Positions 8,775 to 17,625 of a stretch of 64,000 nt of DNA are shown piece after piece. This DNA comes from Microbacterium ulmi. GTDB taxonomy: Bacteria > Actinomycetota > Actinomycetes > Actinomycetales > Microbacteriaceae. The notes beneath the pieces are model-generated. The model ran no database searches, was not told where the DNA came from, and saw only the letters and a program-made list of their open reading frames with translations. The stretch's first letter is position 1. Every line of letters starts with the position of its first letter. The position numbers and the translations under genes are program-made. The stretch lies in contig NZ_JAAOZF010000002.1 of the NCBI RefSeq assembly GCF_011759705.1, positions 682,001 through 746,000 of the forward strand, given 5' to 3'.

Positions 8775-9463
8775 GCCTGTCCGCCTTCCCGCGCGCCGCC
8801 GACTCGCGGGGCGAGCGCATTGTCGATGAACCGCGTCATGGCGCGGAAGACGACGGGGTCGAGCTCGCCCGGCGACCCGCCCGCATCGTCGCGCTCCCAC
8901 AGCAGGAAGCGCATCCCGATGAGCTCGCCCATGCCCATGAGCGCCCACGCCGCGACGGCGGGGTCGAGTCCGGGGTCGACGTCGCCCGCGTGCTGCGCCG
9001 CGCGCAGCCCCTGCTCGTACCCCTCGACGATCCGCGTGTAGTGCAGCCTCAGCACGTCGGGAGACACGAACTCCGCCTCGCGCACGACGCGGTAGAGGGC
9101 GGGGTGGGCCGCCGTGAAGCGGAAGAACCCCGCGAACCCGGCGCGCTCGGCCTCCAGGCGCGACGACGCGCCCGCCATCGCCTCCGACATGGAGTGCCGC
9201 ACACGACGGTTCAGATCGACGACGAGCGCCTCGAAGATCGTCCTCTTGCTGTCGAAGTAGAGGTAGAACGTGCCCAGGCCGATGCCGGCGCGCTCCGTGA
9301 TCTTGACGATCGACGCCTCGTGGTAGCCCTGCTCGGCGAAGACGGTCTCGGCTGCCTCGAGAAGGCGCGCCCTGGTCGCCTCGCCGCGCTTGGTGAGAGG
9401 ACGCCCCGTGGCGGAGGAGACGGGCCCGGCATCCTCGTCGAGCAGGTCATCGGGCAGGCTCAT
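8771..9463 (-). CDS. TetR/AcrR family regulator
   Basis: A 230-residue regulator with a TetR DNA-binding domain at about residues 25-72 (RARLLEAAETVFAEQGYHEASIVKITERAGIG split by the usual turn, then GTFYLYFDSKRTIFEAL) and a C-terminal ligand domain. It lies inside the operon, overlapping fadD by 17 bases and the dehydrogenase by 4, so it is made with the enzymes it may control. The 20-base palindrome at 15764-15783 before livK is the best candidate operator. Related regulators often respond to acyl-CoA or organic acids; that is inference here. Confidence 0.9.
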   Translation of the reverse strand: MSLPDDLLDEDAGPVSSATGRPLTKRGEATRARLLEAAETVFAEQGYHEASIVKITERAGIGLGTFYLYFDSKRTIFEALVVDLNRRVRHSMSEAMAGASSRLEAERAGFAGFFRFTAAHPALYRVVREAEFVSPDVLRLHYTRIVEGYEQGLRAAQHAGDVDPGLDPAVAAWALMGMGELIGMRFLLWERDDAGGSPGELDPVVFRAMTRFIDNALAPRVGGAREGGQA

Positions 9464-11012
9464 GCCGGGCTCCTTTCATGAGACGGCGAGCGTGATCGCG
9501 AAGCCGCGAACGGGCGAGCTTGTCGATCGTCGAGCGCGGCAGCTCGTCGACGAAGGCGATGTGGACGGGCACCTTGAATGCCGCAAGATTGCGCCGGGCA
9601 TGGGCCAGGACCTCGTCGGACGAGAGCGCAGCTCCGTGGGCACGGACGACGAACGCGACGCCGCGCTCGCCCCACACCGGGTCGGGCACGCCGACGACGG
9701 CCGCCGCGGCGATGAGCGGATGCCGCAGGAGCGCGAGCTCGACCTCCGCAGGGGCGACGTTCTCGCCGCCGGAGATGTAGATGTCCTTGATCCGGTCCAC
9801 GATGCGGAAGGCCCCGCCTGCGTCGCGATGGGCGAGGTCGCCCGTGCGGAGCCACCCGTCGTGCATCGCGGCCGCCGTCGCGGCCGGGTCGTCGAGGTAG
9901 CCCGCGAAGACGCTCGGGCCGCGCACCCACAGCTCGCCCGTCGCCTCGCCCGCCAGCGGAAGGAGCGTCTCGGGGTCGACGAGCTGCACCGTCACGTGCG
10001 GATACGGGAACCCCACGGAACCCGGGTGCGCCGCGGCCTCGTGCGCGGGCAGGTGGAGGACATTGGGGGCCGCCTCCGTGAGCCCGTATCCCTGCGTCAG
10101 GGCGACGCCTGCGTCGGTCCACGCATCCTGTGCCTCCTGCGGCATCGTCGCGCCGCCGACGAGCGCGAGGCGCAGCGACGAGACGGCGCCGGGGTGCCAG
10201 TCCCGGTCGGCTGCGAGCATCGCGTACTGCGTCGGAACGCCCATCATGGCGGTCACACGGCGTTCGCGGATGAGCTGGAGCGCGCGCGCCGGCTGGAACG
10301 AGCGCTCGAGCACGACGGTCGCGCCGACCCACCAGGCGAGCAGCGGCTGGCAGTTCCAGGCGGCGACGTGGAACTGCGGGAGCATCGCGAGCACGACGTC
10401 GTCGTGCCGCAGCGGCAGCGCCTCGGCGAGCGCGAGGTTGTTCCAGAAGCAGTTGGCGTGCGTCAGGACGACCCCCTTGGGCGCCGCTTCGCTGCCCGAC
10501 GTGTAGATGACCAGGAGCGGGTCGTCGTCTTCGACGTGTCGCGTCGGCCGGGCAGCGCGCGAGCGCGGGACGACGGCCTCCACCCCGGTCGTGCCGAGGG
10601 TCGCGACCGGCGCGACGTCGCCGAGGGCGCACAGCGCGTCCGCCGCGAGCGCCGCGTACTCGTCGTCGACGAGGATCAGCGCGGGCGCCGAGCGGACCAG
10701 CAGGTCCGTCAGCTCGCGGGGCGTGAGACGCCACGACAGCGGCATGAGGGCGATGCCCGACAGCGCGCACGCGAAGAACGCCACGACGTGGTCGCTCGAG
10801 TTTCCCGAGATCGTCGCGAGCCGGTCGCCCGGGCCGTACCCTGCTCCGCGCAGGCGCTCTGCGAGAGCGGCCGCCCGCGTCGCGAGCGTCGCGTAGTCGA
10901 TCGTGACGCCGCGATCGTCGATCGCGACGCGCTTCGGCGAGCGCGCCGCGCGGTCGATGAGCCAGCGCCCGACGGTGTGCGGCCCATCGTCGAGCCCCGC
11001 CTCCCCCGTCAT
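9447..11012 (-). CDS. AMP-dependent acyl-CoA synthetase
   Basis: A 521-residue member of the ANL superfamily that activates a carboxylic acid through an acyl-adenylate and then makes its CoA thioester. The phosphate loop is YTSGSEAAPKGV, followed by GYGLTEAAP, the TGDL aspartate motif, KDIYISGGENV at the hinge and the A10 motif PRSTIDKLARSRL with its lysine. The ATG at 11012 overlaps the livM stop. Placement between transporter and dehydrogenase genes suggests that it activates an imported acid. Substrate chain length cannot be read from the motifs. Confidence 0.92.
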   Translation of the reverse strand: MTGEAGLDDGPHTVGRWLIDRAARSPKRVAIDDRGVTIDYATLATRAAALAERLRGAGYGPGDRLATISGNSSDHVVAFFACALSGIALMPLSWRLTPRELTDLLVRSAPALILVDDEYAALAADALCALGDVAPVATLGTTGVEAVVPRSRAARPTRHVEDDDPLLVIYTSGSEAAPKGVVLTHANCFWNNLALAEALPLRHDDVVLAMLPQFHVAAWNCQPLLAWWVGATVVLERSFQPARALQLIRERRVTAMMGVPTQYAMLAADRDWHPGAVSSLRLALVGGATMPQEAQDAWTDAGVALTQGYGLTEAAPNVLHLPAHEAAAHPGSVGFPYPHVTVQLVDPETLLPLAGEATGELWVRGPSVFAGYLDDPAATAAAMHDGWLRTGDLAHRDAGGAFRIVDRIKDIYISGGENVAPAEVELALLRHPLIAAAAVVGVPDPVWGERGVAFVVRAHGAALSSDEVLAHARRNLAAFKVPVHIAFVDELPRSTIDKLARSRLRDHARRLMKGARHEPAR

Positions 11013-12142
11013 GTCCGCGCCCCCGTCTCGACGAGCTCGGTCTCGACGGTCGCGTCGTCGATGCCGCGCAGGGCGTCGCGCACGCGCTCCCCGCGACGAC
11101 GGCGCACGGCCGCGTCGATCGTGCCCGCGATCCCTCCCGGCAGGAACATCACGACGAGGATGAAGAGCACCCCGAGGAGGAAGAGCGGTTCCGACAGCGG
11201 CACGCGCAGGATGCCGGGAAGCCCCGCGATGGCGTCGGATCCCGCGAGGACCGTGAGCCGCTGATCGAGCAGCGTGTACAGCACGCCTCCCACGATGGCA
11301 CCCCACCTGAAGCCGACGCCACCGAGCACGACCATCACGAGCACCGTGATCGTGAGGTCGGCTGAGACGGCCCGCGGGACCGTGCCCGACTGCAGAAGCA
11401 TGTAGGCGACGCCCGCGAGGCTCGCGAGCAGGCCCGCGATGACGAAGACGACGAGCTTCGCGCGGTAGGGACGCAGGCCGAGAACCCGCACGCGCTGCTC
11501 GTTCTCGCGGGCCGCACGGGCGAGGTGCCCGAGCCGCGACGTGTCGACCCACAGCGTCACCAGGTAGACGACGACGAGCACCGCGAGGCACAGCCAGTAC
11601 AGGTTGCGCGTGTTGACGACGCCCAGGAAGGCATCCGGAACCTGGCTCGTGTCGAGGCCGAGCCCCTCTTCTCCGCCCGTGACGGCGGAGTTGCGGCGCA
11701 CCAGCACCGATCCCGCCTGCGCGAACGCGAGCGTCACCATCGCGAACGGGATGCCCGACACCCGCATCGCGACCGCGCCCGTCGCGACGGCGATGACCAT
11801 GCCCCCGAGGAGCGCGACGAGCACGCCGGGCCACAGCGGCACGCCGAAGCGCTCGAGCGCGATGCCGAGGCCGTACGCGCCCGCGCCGAAGTAGAGGGCG
11901 TGGCCGAAGGACAGCATCCCTCCCGATCCGAGCAGCAGGTTGTACGACAGGGCGAGCGCCGCGAACACCATGCACAGCGACAGCAGCGCGAGCGTTCCCG
12001 GCAGATAGGTGGGAGTAGGGAGGATGCCGGGCAGCGACAGGTTCAGCATCGGCAGCAGCGCCATGAACGCGACGAGCGCGACGCCGACGACGAGCGGGAG
12101 GAGGCGGACGATGCCGGCCGTTCGGGGGGTCTGCACCGTCAC
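11009..12142 (-). CDS. livM: Branched-chain amino acid-type ABC transporter permease LivM
   Basis: Second permease of a Liv/HAAT ABC importer, 377 residues with about nine or ten membrane helices. It shows the LivM hallmark LALSYNLLLGSGGMLSFGHALYFGAGAYG near the N-terminal third and the EAA-like REN..RVRVLGLRPYRAKL loop that docks the ATPases. GTG 12142 overlaps the livH stop (GTGA). The C-terminal 45 residues are charged and cytoplasmic. The HAAT class moves branched-chain amino acids, amides, urea or organic acids, and the neighbouring genes favour an organic acid or ester here. Confidence 0.93.
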   Translation of the reverse strand: MTVQTPRTAGIVRLLPLVVGVALVAFMALLPMLNLSLPGILPTPTYLPGTLALLSLCMVFAALALSYNLLLGSGGMLSFGHALYFGAGAYGLGIALERFGVPLWPGVLVALLGGMVIAVATGAVAMRVSGIPFAMVTLAFAQAGSVLVRRNSAVTGGEEGLGLDTSQVPDAFLGVVNTRNLYWLCLAVLVVVYLVTLWVDTSRLGHLARAARENEQRVRVLGLRPYRAKLVVFVIAGLLASLAGVAYMLLQSGTVPRAVSADLTITVLVMVVLGGVGFRWGAIVGGVLYTLLDQRLTVLAGSDAIAGLPGILRVPLSEPLFLLGVLFILVVMFLPGGIAGTIDAAVRRRRGERVRDALRGIDDATVETELVETGART

Positions 12143-13014
12143 GCCCTCTTTCCGAGCAGGCCCGAGGGGCGCACGAGCAGCACGAGGGCGAGCAGGATCA
12201 CGACGATGAAGTCGCCCGTCCCACCGAGGTAGAAGTTCGCGAACTGCTGCAGCACGGCCACGAGCACCGATGCGACCGCCGCCCCGGCGAGAGAGCCGAG
12301 CCCGCCGACGACCGTCACGATGAACGCGAAGATCAGGAGCGTCTGGCCCAGGTGAGCCGAGACGAACGTCGAGTAGTGCATCGCGAGCACGCCCCCGATG
12401 CCGGCGGCTGCCCCGCCGATCGCGAAGACGAGCGTGAACGACCGGCGGACGTCGATGCCGAGCGCCGTCACCATCGACCGGTTCTCGACGCCCGCGCGGA
12501 TGATCATGCCGTAGCGGGTCTTCTGCAGGAAGACGACGAGGGCGGCGAGCACGAGCGCAGCCGCGATCATGAGCACCCAGTAGACGTTCGGGACCTTCGC
12601 GCCCAGCACGTCGGTCGTGCCCCGCAGCCACGGGGGTCCCGCGATCGTGATGGCGTCCGTGCCCCAGATCCCCTCGAAGAGCGCGACGGCCGCGAACGAG
12701 AGGCCGACCGTCACGAGCACCTGCTCGATGTGCCGCTCGTAGAGGGGGCGGATCAGCACGAGCTCCGTGACGGTCGCGAAGGCGGCGCCCACGAGCGCCC
12801 CCACGAGGATCGACACGAGGAACGAGCCCCAGGATGCCGTGCCCAGCGCCTGCGCGACGATCCAGCCCATGAAGGCGCTCAGGGTGAGGAATGCGCCGTG
12901 CGCGAAGTTGAGCACGTGCATGAGCCCGTAGATGAGGCTCAGCCCGCTCGCGACGAGGAAGTACAGGGCGCCGAGGCCGACGCCCGTGATGAGAGTGAGG
13001 ACGAGGGTGCTCAT
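12139..13014 (-). CDS. livH: Branched-chain amino acid-type ABC transporter permease LivH
   Basis: First permease of the importer, 291 residues with about eight membrane helices. It has the LivH pattern SGLSLIYGLMHVLNFAHGAF near the N-terminus and AGVENRSMVTALGIDVRR in the cytoplasmic coupling loop. ATG 13014 overlaps the livF stop as ATGA. It should pair with LivM as the membrane channel, with LivF and LivG as ATPases and LivK as the lipid-anchored binding protein. The C-terminus ends in the usual VRPSGLLGKRA. Confidence 0.93.
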   Translation of the reverse strand: MSTLVLTLITGVGLGALYFLVASGLSLIYGLMHVLNFAHGAFLTLSAFMGWIVAQALGTASWGSFLVSILVGALVGAAFATVTELVLIRPLYERHIEQVLVTVGLSFAAVALFEGIWGTDAITIAGPPWLRGTTDVLGAKVPNVYWVLMIAAALVLAALVVFLQKTRYGMIIRAGVENRSMVTALGIDVRRSFTLVFAIGGAAAGIGGVLAMHYSTFVSAHLGQTLLIFAFIVTVVGGLGSLAGAAVASVLVAVLQQFANFYLGGTGDFIVVILLALVLLVRPSGLLGKRA

Positions 13015-13748
13015 GCGCGCTCCCCCGAAGCGTGCACGGATGGCTCGGCGGCCACGCCGAGCAGGCGCCTGATCAGGTCCGCGTCGTCGAGGATGTCGAG
13101 GGCGCGGCCCGTGTGCACGACCCTTCCTCCCCCGATCACGATCGCGCCGCCCGCGAGGCGCCGCACGACCTCGAGATTCTGCTCGACGAGCAGGATCGGC
13201 ACCGTCTTGGAGGCTTCCAGGAGCGCGTCGGCGACCTCCGCGACGATCCGGGGCGCGAGCCCCTTCGTCGGTTCGTCGACGAGCAGCAGCCGATTGTCGT
13301 TGAGGAGCGCCCGCGCGACCGACACCATCTGCTGCTGCCCTCCCGAGAGGGTTCCCGCGGGCTGGTCGCGGCGCGCGACGAGATCGGGGAAGAGCTGGGC
13401 GACGAACTCGCGCCGCGGCTCGCGCTGACGCTCGGCGAGCGCGAGGTTCTCGGCGACCGTGAGGCGTGCGAACACCTCGCGGTCCTCGGGGACATATCCG
13501 ACCCCGCGTCGCACGATCCGGTGGGTGGGCATCGCGTCGATGCGCTCGCCCGCGAGGCGGACCTCCCCGCGGCGATGGATGAGGCCCAGGATGCCGCGGA
13601 GCGTCGACGTCTTGCCGACGCCGTTGCGGCCGAGGATGGCCGTGATGCCCGTCGCCGGGACGACGAAGCTCACGTCCTCGACGACCTGCTGCCCGGCGAT
13701 GGAGCAGCGCAGCCCCTCGACCGTGAGGATGGGCTCTGCCGTGCTCAT
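13011..13748 (-). CDS. livF: ABC transporter ATP-binding protein LivF
   Basis: One of two ATPases of the importer, 245 residues. Walker A is GRNGVGKTST, the signature LSGGQQQM, Walker B LLLVDEPTKGL, and the switch residue lies in LLVEQN (glutamine where most ABC ATPases have histidine, which is normal for LivF). ATG 13748 overlaps the livG stop. Gene order livK-livG-livF-livH-livM puts the ATPases between the binding protein and the permeases. Confidence 0.93.
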   Translation of the reverse strand: MSTAEPILTVEGLRCSIAGQQVVEDVSFVVPATGITAILGRNGVGKTSTLRGILGLIHRRGEVRLAGERIDAMPTHRIVRRGVGYVPEDREVFARLTVAENLALAERQREPRREFVAQLFPDLVARRDQPAGTLSGGQQQMVSVARALLNDNRLLLVDEPTKGLAPRIVAEVADALLEASKTVPILLVEQNLEVVRRLAGGAIVIGGGRVVHTGRALDILDDADLIRRLLGVAAEPSVHASGERA

Positions 13749-14512
13749 GCGGCCGCAGCTCCCAGGTAGGCGCTCTGCACGAGCGGATCGGCCATGATCC
13801 GCTGCGGGATGTCGTAGGCGATGATGCCGCCGAAGTACATGACGGCGACCTTCTCGACGAGCCCCATGAGGACGTCGATGTGATGCTCCACGAGCAGCAC
13901 GGTGCACCCCGTCTCCCTGTGCAGGTCGCGGATGCTGTCCACGAGCCCCGCGACATCGCCCGATGCGACGCCGGCCATCGGCTCATCGAGCAGGACGATG
14001 CTCGCATCCGTGGCCAGGAGCACGGCGATCTCGAGCTTGCGCTTGTCGCCGTGCGAGATGTCGCCGGCGAGCGCGTCGCGCTTGTGGCCGAGACCGACCG
14101 CGTCGAGCTTCTCGAGCGCGACGCGGGTCGCGGCATCCGTTCGCCTCGGGAACCTCAGGAGCGAGTAGTCGCCCCCGAGCGACACCTGGGCCGCAAGCCG
14201 CACGTTCTCGAGGACGCTGAGCTTGGGGAACAGGCTCGAGGTCTGGAACGTGCGCCCCAGGCCCGCCCGCGCGCGTGCGGGCACGGAGGCCGACGTCATG
14301 TCGGCCCCGTCCATCAGGATGCGACCCGCCGTGGGCTTCACGAGCCCCGAGATCACGTTGAAGAGCGTGGTCTTGCCGGCGCCGTTGGGCCCGATGATGC
14401 CCACGAGCGAACCGGCGGCGACATCGAGGTCGACATCCTTCAGGATCGTCGCGCCGCCGATCTGAAGGCCGAGGCCGTCGACGCGGAGGGCGGACGGGAC
14501 GGGAGCGTTCAC
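13745..14512 (-). CDS. livG: ABC transporter ATP-binding protein LivG
   Basis: Second ATPase of the importer, 255 residues. Walker A is GPNGAGKTTLF, then a conserved RTFQ Q-loop, Walker B IVLLDEPMAG and the LLVEHH switch. The signature reads ISHGDKRKLEIA rather than LSGGQ, a variant known in HAAT and urea-type (UrtD) ATPases, so it does not imply loss of function. GTG 14512 has GGAGG ten bases upstream. It follows livK by 17 bases. Confidence 0.93.
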   Translation of the reverse strand: MNAPVPSALRVDGLGLQIGGATILKDVDLDVAAGSLVGIIGPNGAGKTTLFNVISGLVKPTAGRILMDGADMTSASVPARARAGLGRTFQTSSLFPKLSVLENVRLAAQVSLGGDYSLLRFPRRTDAATRVALEKLDAVGLGHKRDALAGDISHGDKRKLEIAVLLATDASIVLLDEPMAGVASGDVAGLVDSIRDLHRETGCTVLLVEHHIDVLMGLVEKVAVMYFGGIIAYDIPQRIMADPLVQSAYLGAAAA

Positions 14513-14529
14513 TGCTGCGCTTCCTCCGG

Positions 14530-15732
14530 CTACTCGGCTTCGGCGGGAGCGACGTCGTCGGCAGCGGCCGTGTCGACGAGCTCGGGGACGAAACCGCCGC
14601 CGTCGGCGACGAGCTCGACCTGGTACATCTCCTGGATGAGCGCATGGTCGCTGGCCCGCACGGTCGTGGTGCCCTTGGGCCCCTCGAACTCGAATCCCTC
14701 CAGCGCCGCGACCATCGCGTCGACGTCGCCCTTCCCCTCCGCGATCGCGTGGACGATCATGAGCGCCGCGTTGAAGCCGTCGGGGCTGAACAGGTCGGGG
14801 GTGCCGCCCGCACTCTCGATCGCGTCGATCATCGCCTCGTTGACGTCGTTGTCGTTGGCGCCCGGGAAGTAGTGGTTGAGGAACCTGATCTTCTCGGATG
14901 CCTCGCCGTACGCGCCGAACGTCGCGGCGTCGCCGAGCCCCGTCACGACGGGGATCGCGTCGAGGACGCCCTGCTGGCTCATCGCCTGCCACATCGCGCC
15001 CGACGTGGCGCCCGCCCACGCGACGAAGACGAGATCGGGGTCTCCCGCGAGCACCTGCTGCGCGAACGGCGTGAACTCCGTCACGTCCTCCGCGACGAGC
15101 ACCGAGTTCACCGTCGCACCCTTGGCACCGAGGATCGCCTGGACGGCGGCCTCGTTGCCCTGTCCGAACGCCGTGTTCTGCGCGAACACCGTGATGGTCT
15201 TGCCCTCGATGTCGTCGAGGAACGTGCCGGCGGTCGCGACATCCTGAGCGCTCTGACGCCCCGAGCGGAACGTGTAGCCGTTGATGCCCGTGAGCGCGTC
15301 GACGGCGGCGGGGCCCGAGATGTACAGGACCTTGTTCTGCTCGGCCTGCTCGGCGAGCTTGAGCGCGACACCGGACGATGCGGTTCCCGCGAGGATGTTC
15401 ACGCCTGCGCCGATGAGCTCCTTGGCCACGGTGACGGCCTTGTCGGGGTCGCCCGCGTCGTCCTTGTACTCGACCGTGATCTTCGTGCCGTCGACCTCTC
15501 CCGTTCCGTCGGTCGCGTAGTCCAGGCCCGCCTTGAAGCCGTCGAGGTACTGCTTGCCGTAGCCGGCGAGCGGTCCGGTCTCGCTCGTGATGATGCCGAC
15601 CGTGATCTCGGCGGGGCCCGACCCCTCCGTCTCGTCGGCCGAGGGGGTCGTCGCCGACGGCGCGCACGCCGCCAGGACGAGAGCTGCCGTGGCGACCACG
15701 GAGCCCAGGAGCAACTTCTTCGTAACCCGCAT
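14530..15732 (-). CDS. livK: Branched-chain amino acid-type ABC transporter substrate-binding lipoprotein
   Basis: Extracytoplasmic binding protein of the importer, 400 residues, anchored as a lipoprotein: a KK-containing signal peptide followed by the lipobox LAAC near residue 22. The mature part starts EITVGIITSETGPLAGYGKQYLDG, typical of type I periplasmic-binding folds of the LivJ/LivK/AmiC group. ATG 15732 is chosen for the GAAAGG ribosome site seven bases upstream; an in-frame reading from 15774 would spoil the signal peptide. It heads the operon that runs to 7096. The ligand is unknown. Confidence 0.92.
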   Translation of the reverse strand: MRVTKKLLLGSVVATAALVLAACAPSATTPSADETEGSGPAEITVGIITSETGPLAGYGKQYLDGFKAGLDYATDGTGEVDGTKITVEYKDDAGDPDKAVTVAKELIGAGVNILAGTASSGVALKLAEQAEQNKVLYISGPAAVDALTGINGYTFRSGRQSAQDVATAGTFLDDIEGKTITVFAQNTAFGQGNEAAVQAILGAKGATVNSVLVAEDVTEFTPFAQQVLAGDPDLVFVAWAGATSGAMWQAMSQQGVLDAIPVVTGLGDAATFGAYGEASEKIRFLNHYFPGANDNDVNEAMIDAIESAGGTPDLFSPDGFNAALMIVHAIAEGKGDVDAMVAALEGFEFEGPKGTTTVRASDHALIQEMYQVELVADGGGFVPELVDTAAADDVAPAEAE

Positions 15733-15763
15733 GTGCGTGCCTTTCACCATTGGAAGGTCGAGG

Positions 15764-15783
15764 ACCTGAAACATGATTCAGGT
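15764..15783. promoter_or_regulatory. Candidate operator, 20-base palindrome before livK
   Basis: ACCTGAAACATGATTCAGGT: nine of ten base pairs are symmetric. It lies about 30 bases upstream of the livK ATG, in the interval between livK and the divergent marR-like gene. Size and symmetry suit a TetR-family dimer site; the operon's own TetR (9463) is the first candidate. Confidence 0.55.
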
Positions 15784-15886
15784 AGTGGTAAATGTAGGAA
15801 GCCCGCGCGCTCCCCGCAAGACTCCGCGGCCCTGCAGACCCACGTCGTTACCGATTCGCTACTTTCGCGAGGTCGTCCGGGCGATG

Positions 15887-15901
15887 TATCACAGTGGTAT
15901 A
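15887..15901. promoter_or_regulatory. Possible MarR operator (imperfect inverted repeat)
   Basis: TATCACAGTGGTATA: outer TAT/ATA and inner CA/TG positions are symmetric, with two mismatched pairs. It sits 21 bases before the GTG of the marR-like gene in an AT-rich patch that is unusual for this genome. Autoregulation by MarR is inferred. Confidence 0.35.
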
Positions 15902-15922
15902 TATCTGCGTTATGCTTTTCTG

Positions 15923-16354
15923 GTGACTCAGGAGTACGACATCGAGACCCTCATCGTCGCCGCCCACGCGCTCACGCGCCTCGCGGCCGCCGAGACCCGC
16001 AACGAGACCCCCGCGGCGCAGTGGCGCACCATCTCGCTGCTGCGGGACCACGGCCCTCTCCGCATCGGCGAGCTCGCGACCCTCAGCCGCGTGACGCAGC
16101 CCGGCATGACGCGTCTGGCCGGCCAGATGGCCGATGCGGGCCTGCTCGAGCGGACTCAGGATGCCGCGGACTCCCGCGCCACCGTCCTGTCGGTCACGGA
16201 TGCCGGTCTCGCCGCCCTCGACGAGTGGCGCGCGCAGCTGCGCGAGGCCCTCGCCCCGCACTTCGCCGATCTCGACGACGTCGAGCGCGAGGCGCTGCGG
16301 GTCGCGGCATCCGTCCTCGCCCGCAGGACCGGCGCGCTGGAGGTCGCACGATGA
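15923..16354 (+). CDS. MarR family transcriptional regulator
   Basis: A 143-residue winged-helix regulator. The DNA-binding core is QWRTISLLRDHGPLRIGELATL with the recognition helix SRVTQPGMTRLAGQM and the wing RTQDAADSRATVLSVTDAG, as in MarR. I use GTG 15923 because the residues upstream do not look like a MarR N-terminal helix. Its stop overlaps the following MFS start (ATGA), so regulator and transporter form a two-gene unit, a standard layout for a repressor that controls its own drug or metabolite exporter. Confidence 0.9.
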   Translation: MTQEYDIETLIVAAHALTRLAAAETRNETPAAQWRTISLLRDHGPLRIGELATLSRVTQPGMTRLAGQMADAGLLERTQDAADSRATVLSVTDAGLAALDEWRAQLREALAPHFADLDDVEREALRVAASVLARRTGALEVAR

Positions 16355-17577
16355 GCGGCGCCGTGCAGGTCTCCGTGTGGAAGCAGCCCGCCCAGGTGTG
16401 GGCCGTCGCATTCGCGTGCGTCGTCGCCTTCATGGGCATCGGCCTGGTCGACCCGATCCTCCCGGCGATCGCCGAGTCGCTGCAGGCCTCCCCCGTGCAG
16501 ACCGAGCTGCTCTTCACGAGCTACCTCCTCGTGACGGGCCTCGCGATGCTCGTGACGAGCTGGGTGTCGAGCCGCATCGGCGCCAAGGCCACGCTCCTCG
16601 TGGGTCTCGCGCTCATCGTCGCCTTCTCGCTCCTGTGCGCCATGAGCGGCAGCGTCGACGCCATCATCGGCTTCCGGGCGGGCTGGGGCCTGGGCAACGC
16701 CCTCTTCATCTCGACGGCGCTCGCGACGATCGTCGGAGCGGCCTCCGGCGGCAGCGGGGCCGCGATCGTCCTGTACGAGGCGGCGCTCGGTCTCGGCATC
16801 GCGATCGGCCCGCTCCTCGGGGGCCTGCTCGGCGAGGTGAGCTGGCGAGGCCCGTTCTTCGGCGTCGTCGCGCTCATGGCGATCGCGTTCGTCGCCGTGC
16901 TCGTGCTGCTGCGCGGCCCCGGCGAGAGGCGCGCGCCCGTGCCGTTCTCGGCGCCGTTCAAGGCTCTGCGCATCCCCGCCCTAGCGATCCTCGCCGTCAC
17001 CGCGCTGTTCTACAACATCGGCTTCTTCGTCCTGCTGGCGTTCTCGCCGTTCCCGCTGGGATTCGGCGCGATGGGCATCGGCCTGACGTTCTTCGGCTGG
17101 GGCGTCGCGCTCGCCGTCACGAGCGTGTGGGTCGCGCCGATGCTCGTGCGCAGGATGCGGCGCACGACCGTCATCCTCATCGTCCTGCCGCTGCTCGCGG
17201 TCGTGCTGATCCTCGCCGGCGTCTTCGTCGCGATCCCCGCGGCGCTCGTGACCTGCATCGTCGTCGGCGGGCTCCTCCTCGGCATCATGAACACCGTGCT
17301 GACCGAGTCCGTCATGGAAGCGACCGATCAGCCGCGAGCCGTCGCCTCGTCCGCGTACTCAGCCGTGCGCTTCCTCGGAGGCGCGGCAGCCCCGCCGATC
17401 GCCGCGGCGCTCTGGCACAGCTTCGACGCCACCGTCCCCTACCTGTTCGCCGCGGCATCCGTCCTCGTCGCCGCCGTCACGATCGTGCTGGGACGCAAGC
17501 GCCTCGCACACATCGACGCGCACGACGCGGATGCCGAGGAGGAGGCCGTCGCGGTGCTCATGGGAGACGCAGCATGA
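16351..17577 (+). CDS. MFS transporter (drug:proton antiporter type)
   Basis: A 408-residue 12-helix major facilitator. The first helices contain GIGLVDPILPAIAESLQAS, and the helix 2-3 loop SSRIGAKATLLVG matches motif A in position. A proline/glycine motif C-like stretch EAALGLGIAIGPLLGG marks helix 5, which is characteristic of antiporters. It is co-translated with the MarR regulator and likely exports a toxic compound; substrate unknown. The short acidic C-terminal tail (HDADAEEEAVAVL) is cytoplasmic. A strong hairpin follows at 17626-17663. Confidence 0.88.
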   Translation: MSGAVQVSVWKQPAQVWAVAFACVVAFMGIGLVDPILPAIAESLQASPVQTELLFTSYLLVTGLAMLVTSWVSSRIGAKATLLVGLALIVAFSLLCAMSGSVDAIIGFRAGWGLGNALFISTALATIVGAASGGSGAAIVLYEAALGLGIAIGPLLGGLLGEVSWRGPFFGVVALMAIAFVAVLVLLRGPGERRAPVPFSAPFKALRIPALAILAVTALFYNIGFFVLLAFSPFPLGFGAMGIGLTFFGWGVALAVTSVWVAPMLVRRMRRTTVILIVLPLLAVVLILAGVFVAIPAALVTCIVVGGLLLGIMNTVLTESVMEATDQPRAVASSAYSAVRFLGGAAAPPIAAALWHSFDATVPYLFAAASVLVAAVTIVLGRKRLAHIDAHDADAEEEAVAVLMGDAA

Positions 17578-17625
17578 CGCTCTGATGGGGCTCCCGGCCG
17601 GCCGACTCGTCGCGCCGGGTCTGAA

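Noticed and set aside
9390..11264. Very long open frame on the plus strand opposite fadD and livM
   Set aside because: It is a GC-rich mirror frame: Arg-rich composition, no motif, and both opposite genes have full conserved motifs. Many similar frames elsewhere were rejected for the same reason.
13745..14512. Loss of function in LivG because the ABC signature is ISHGDKR
   Set aside because: This form is known in HAAT and UrtD-type ATPases, and all other motifs are intact.
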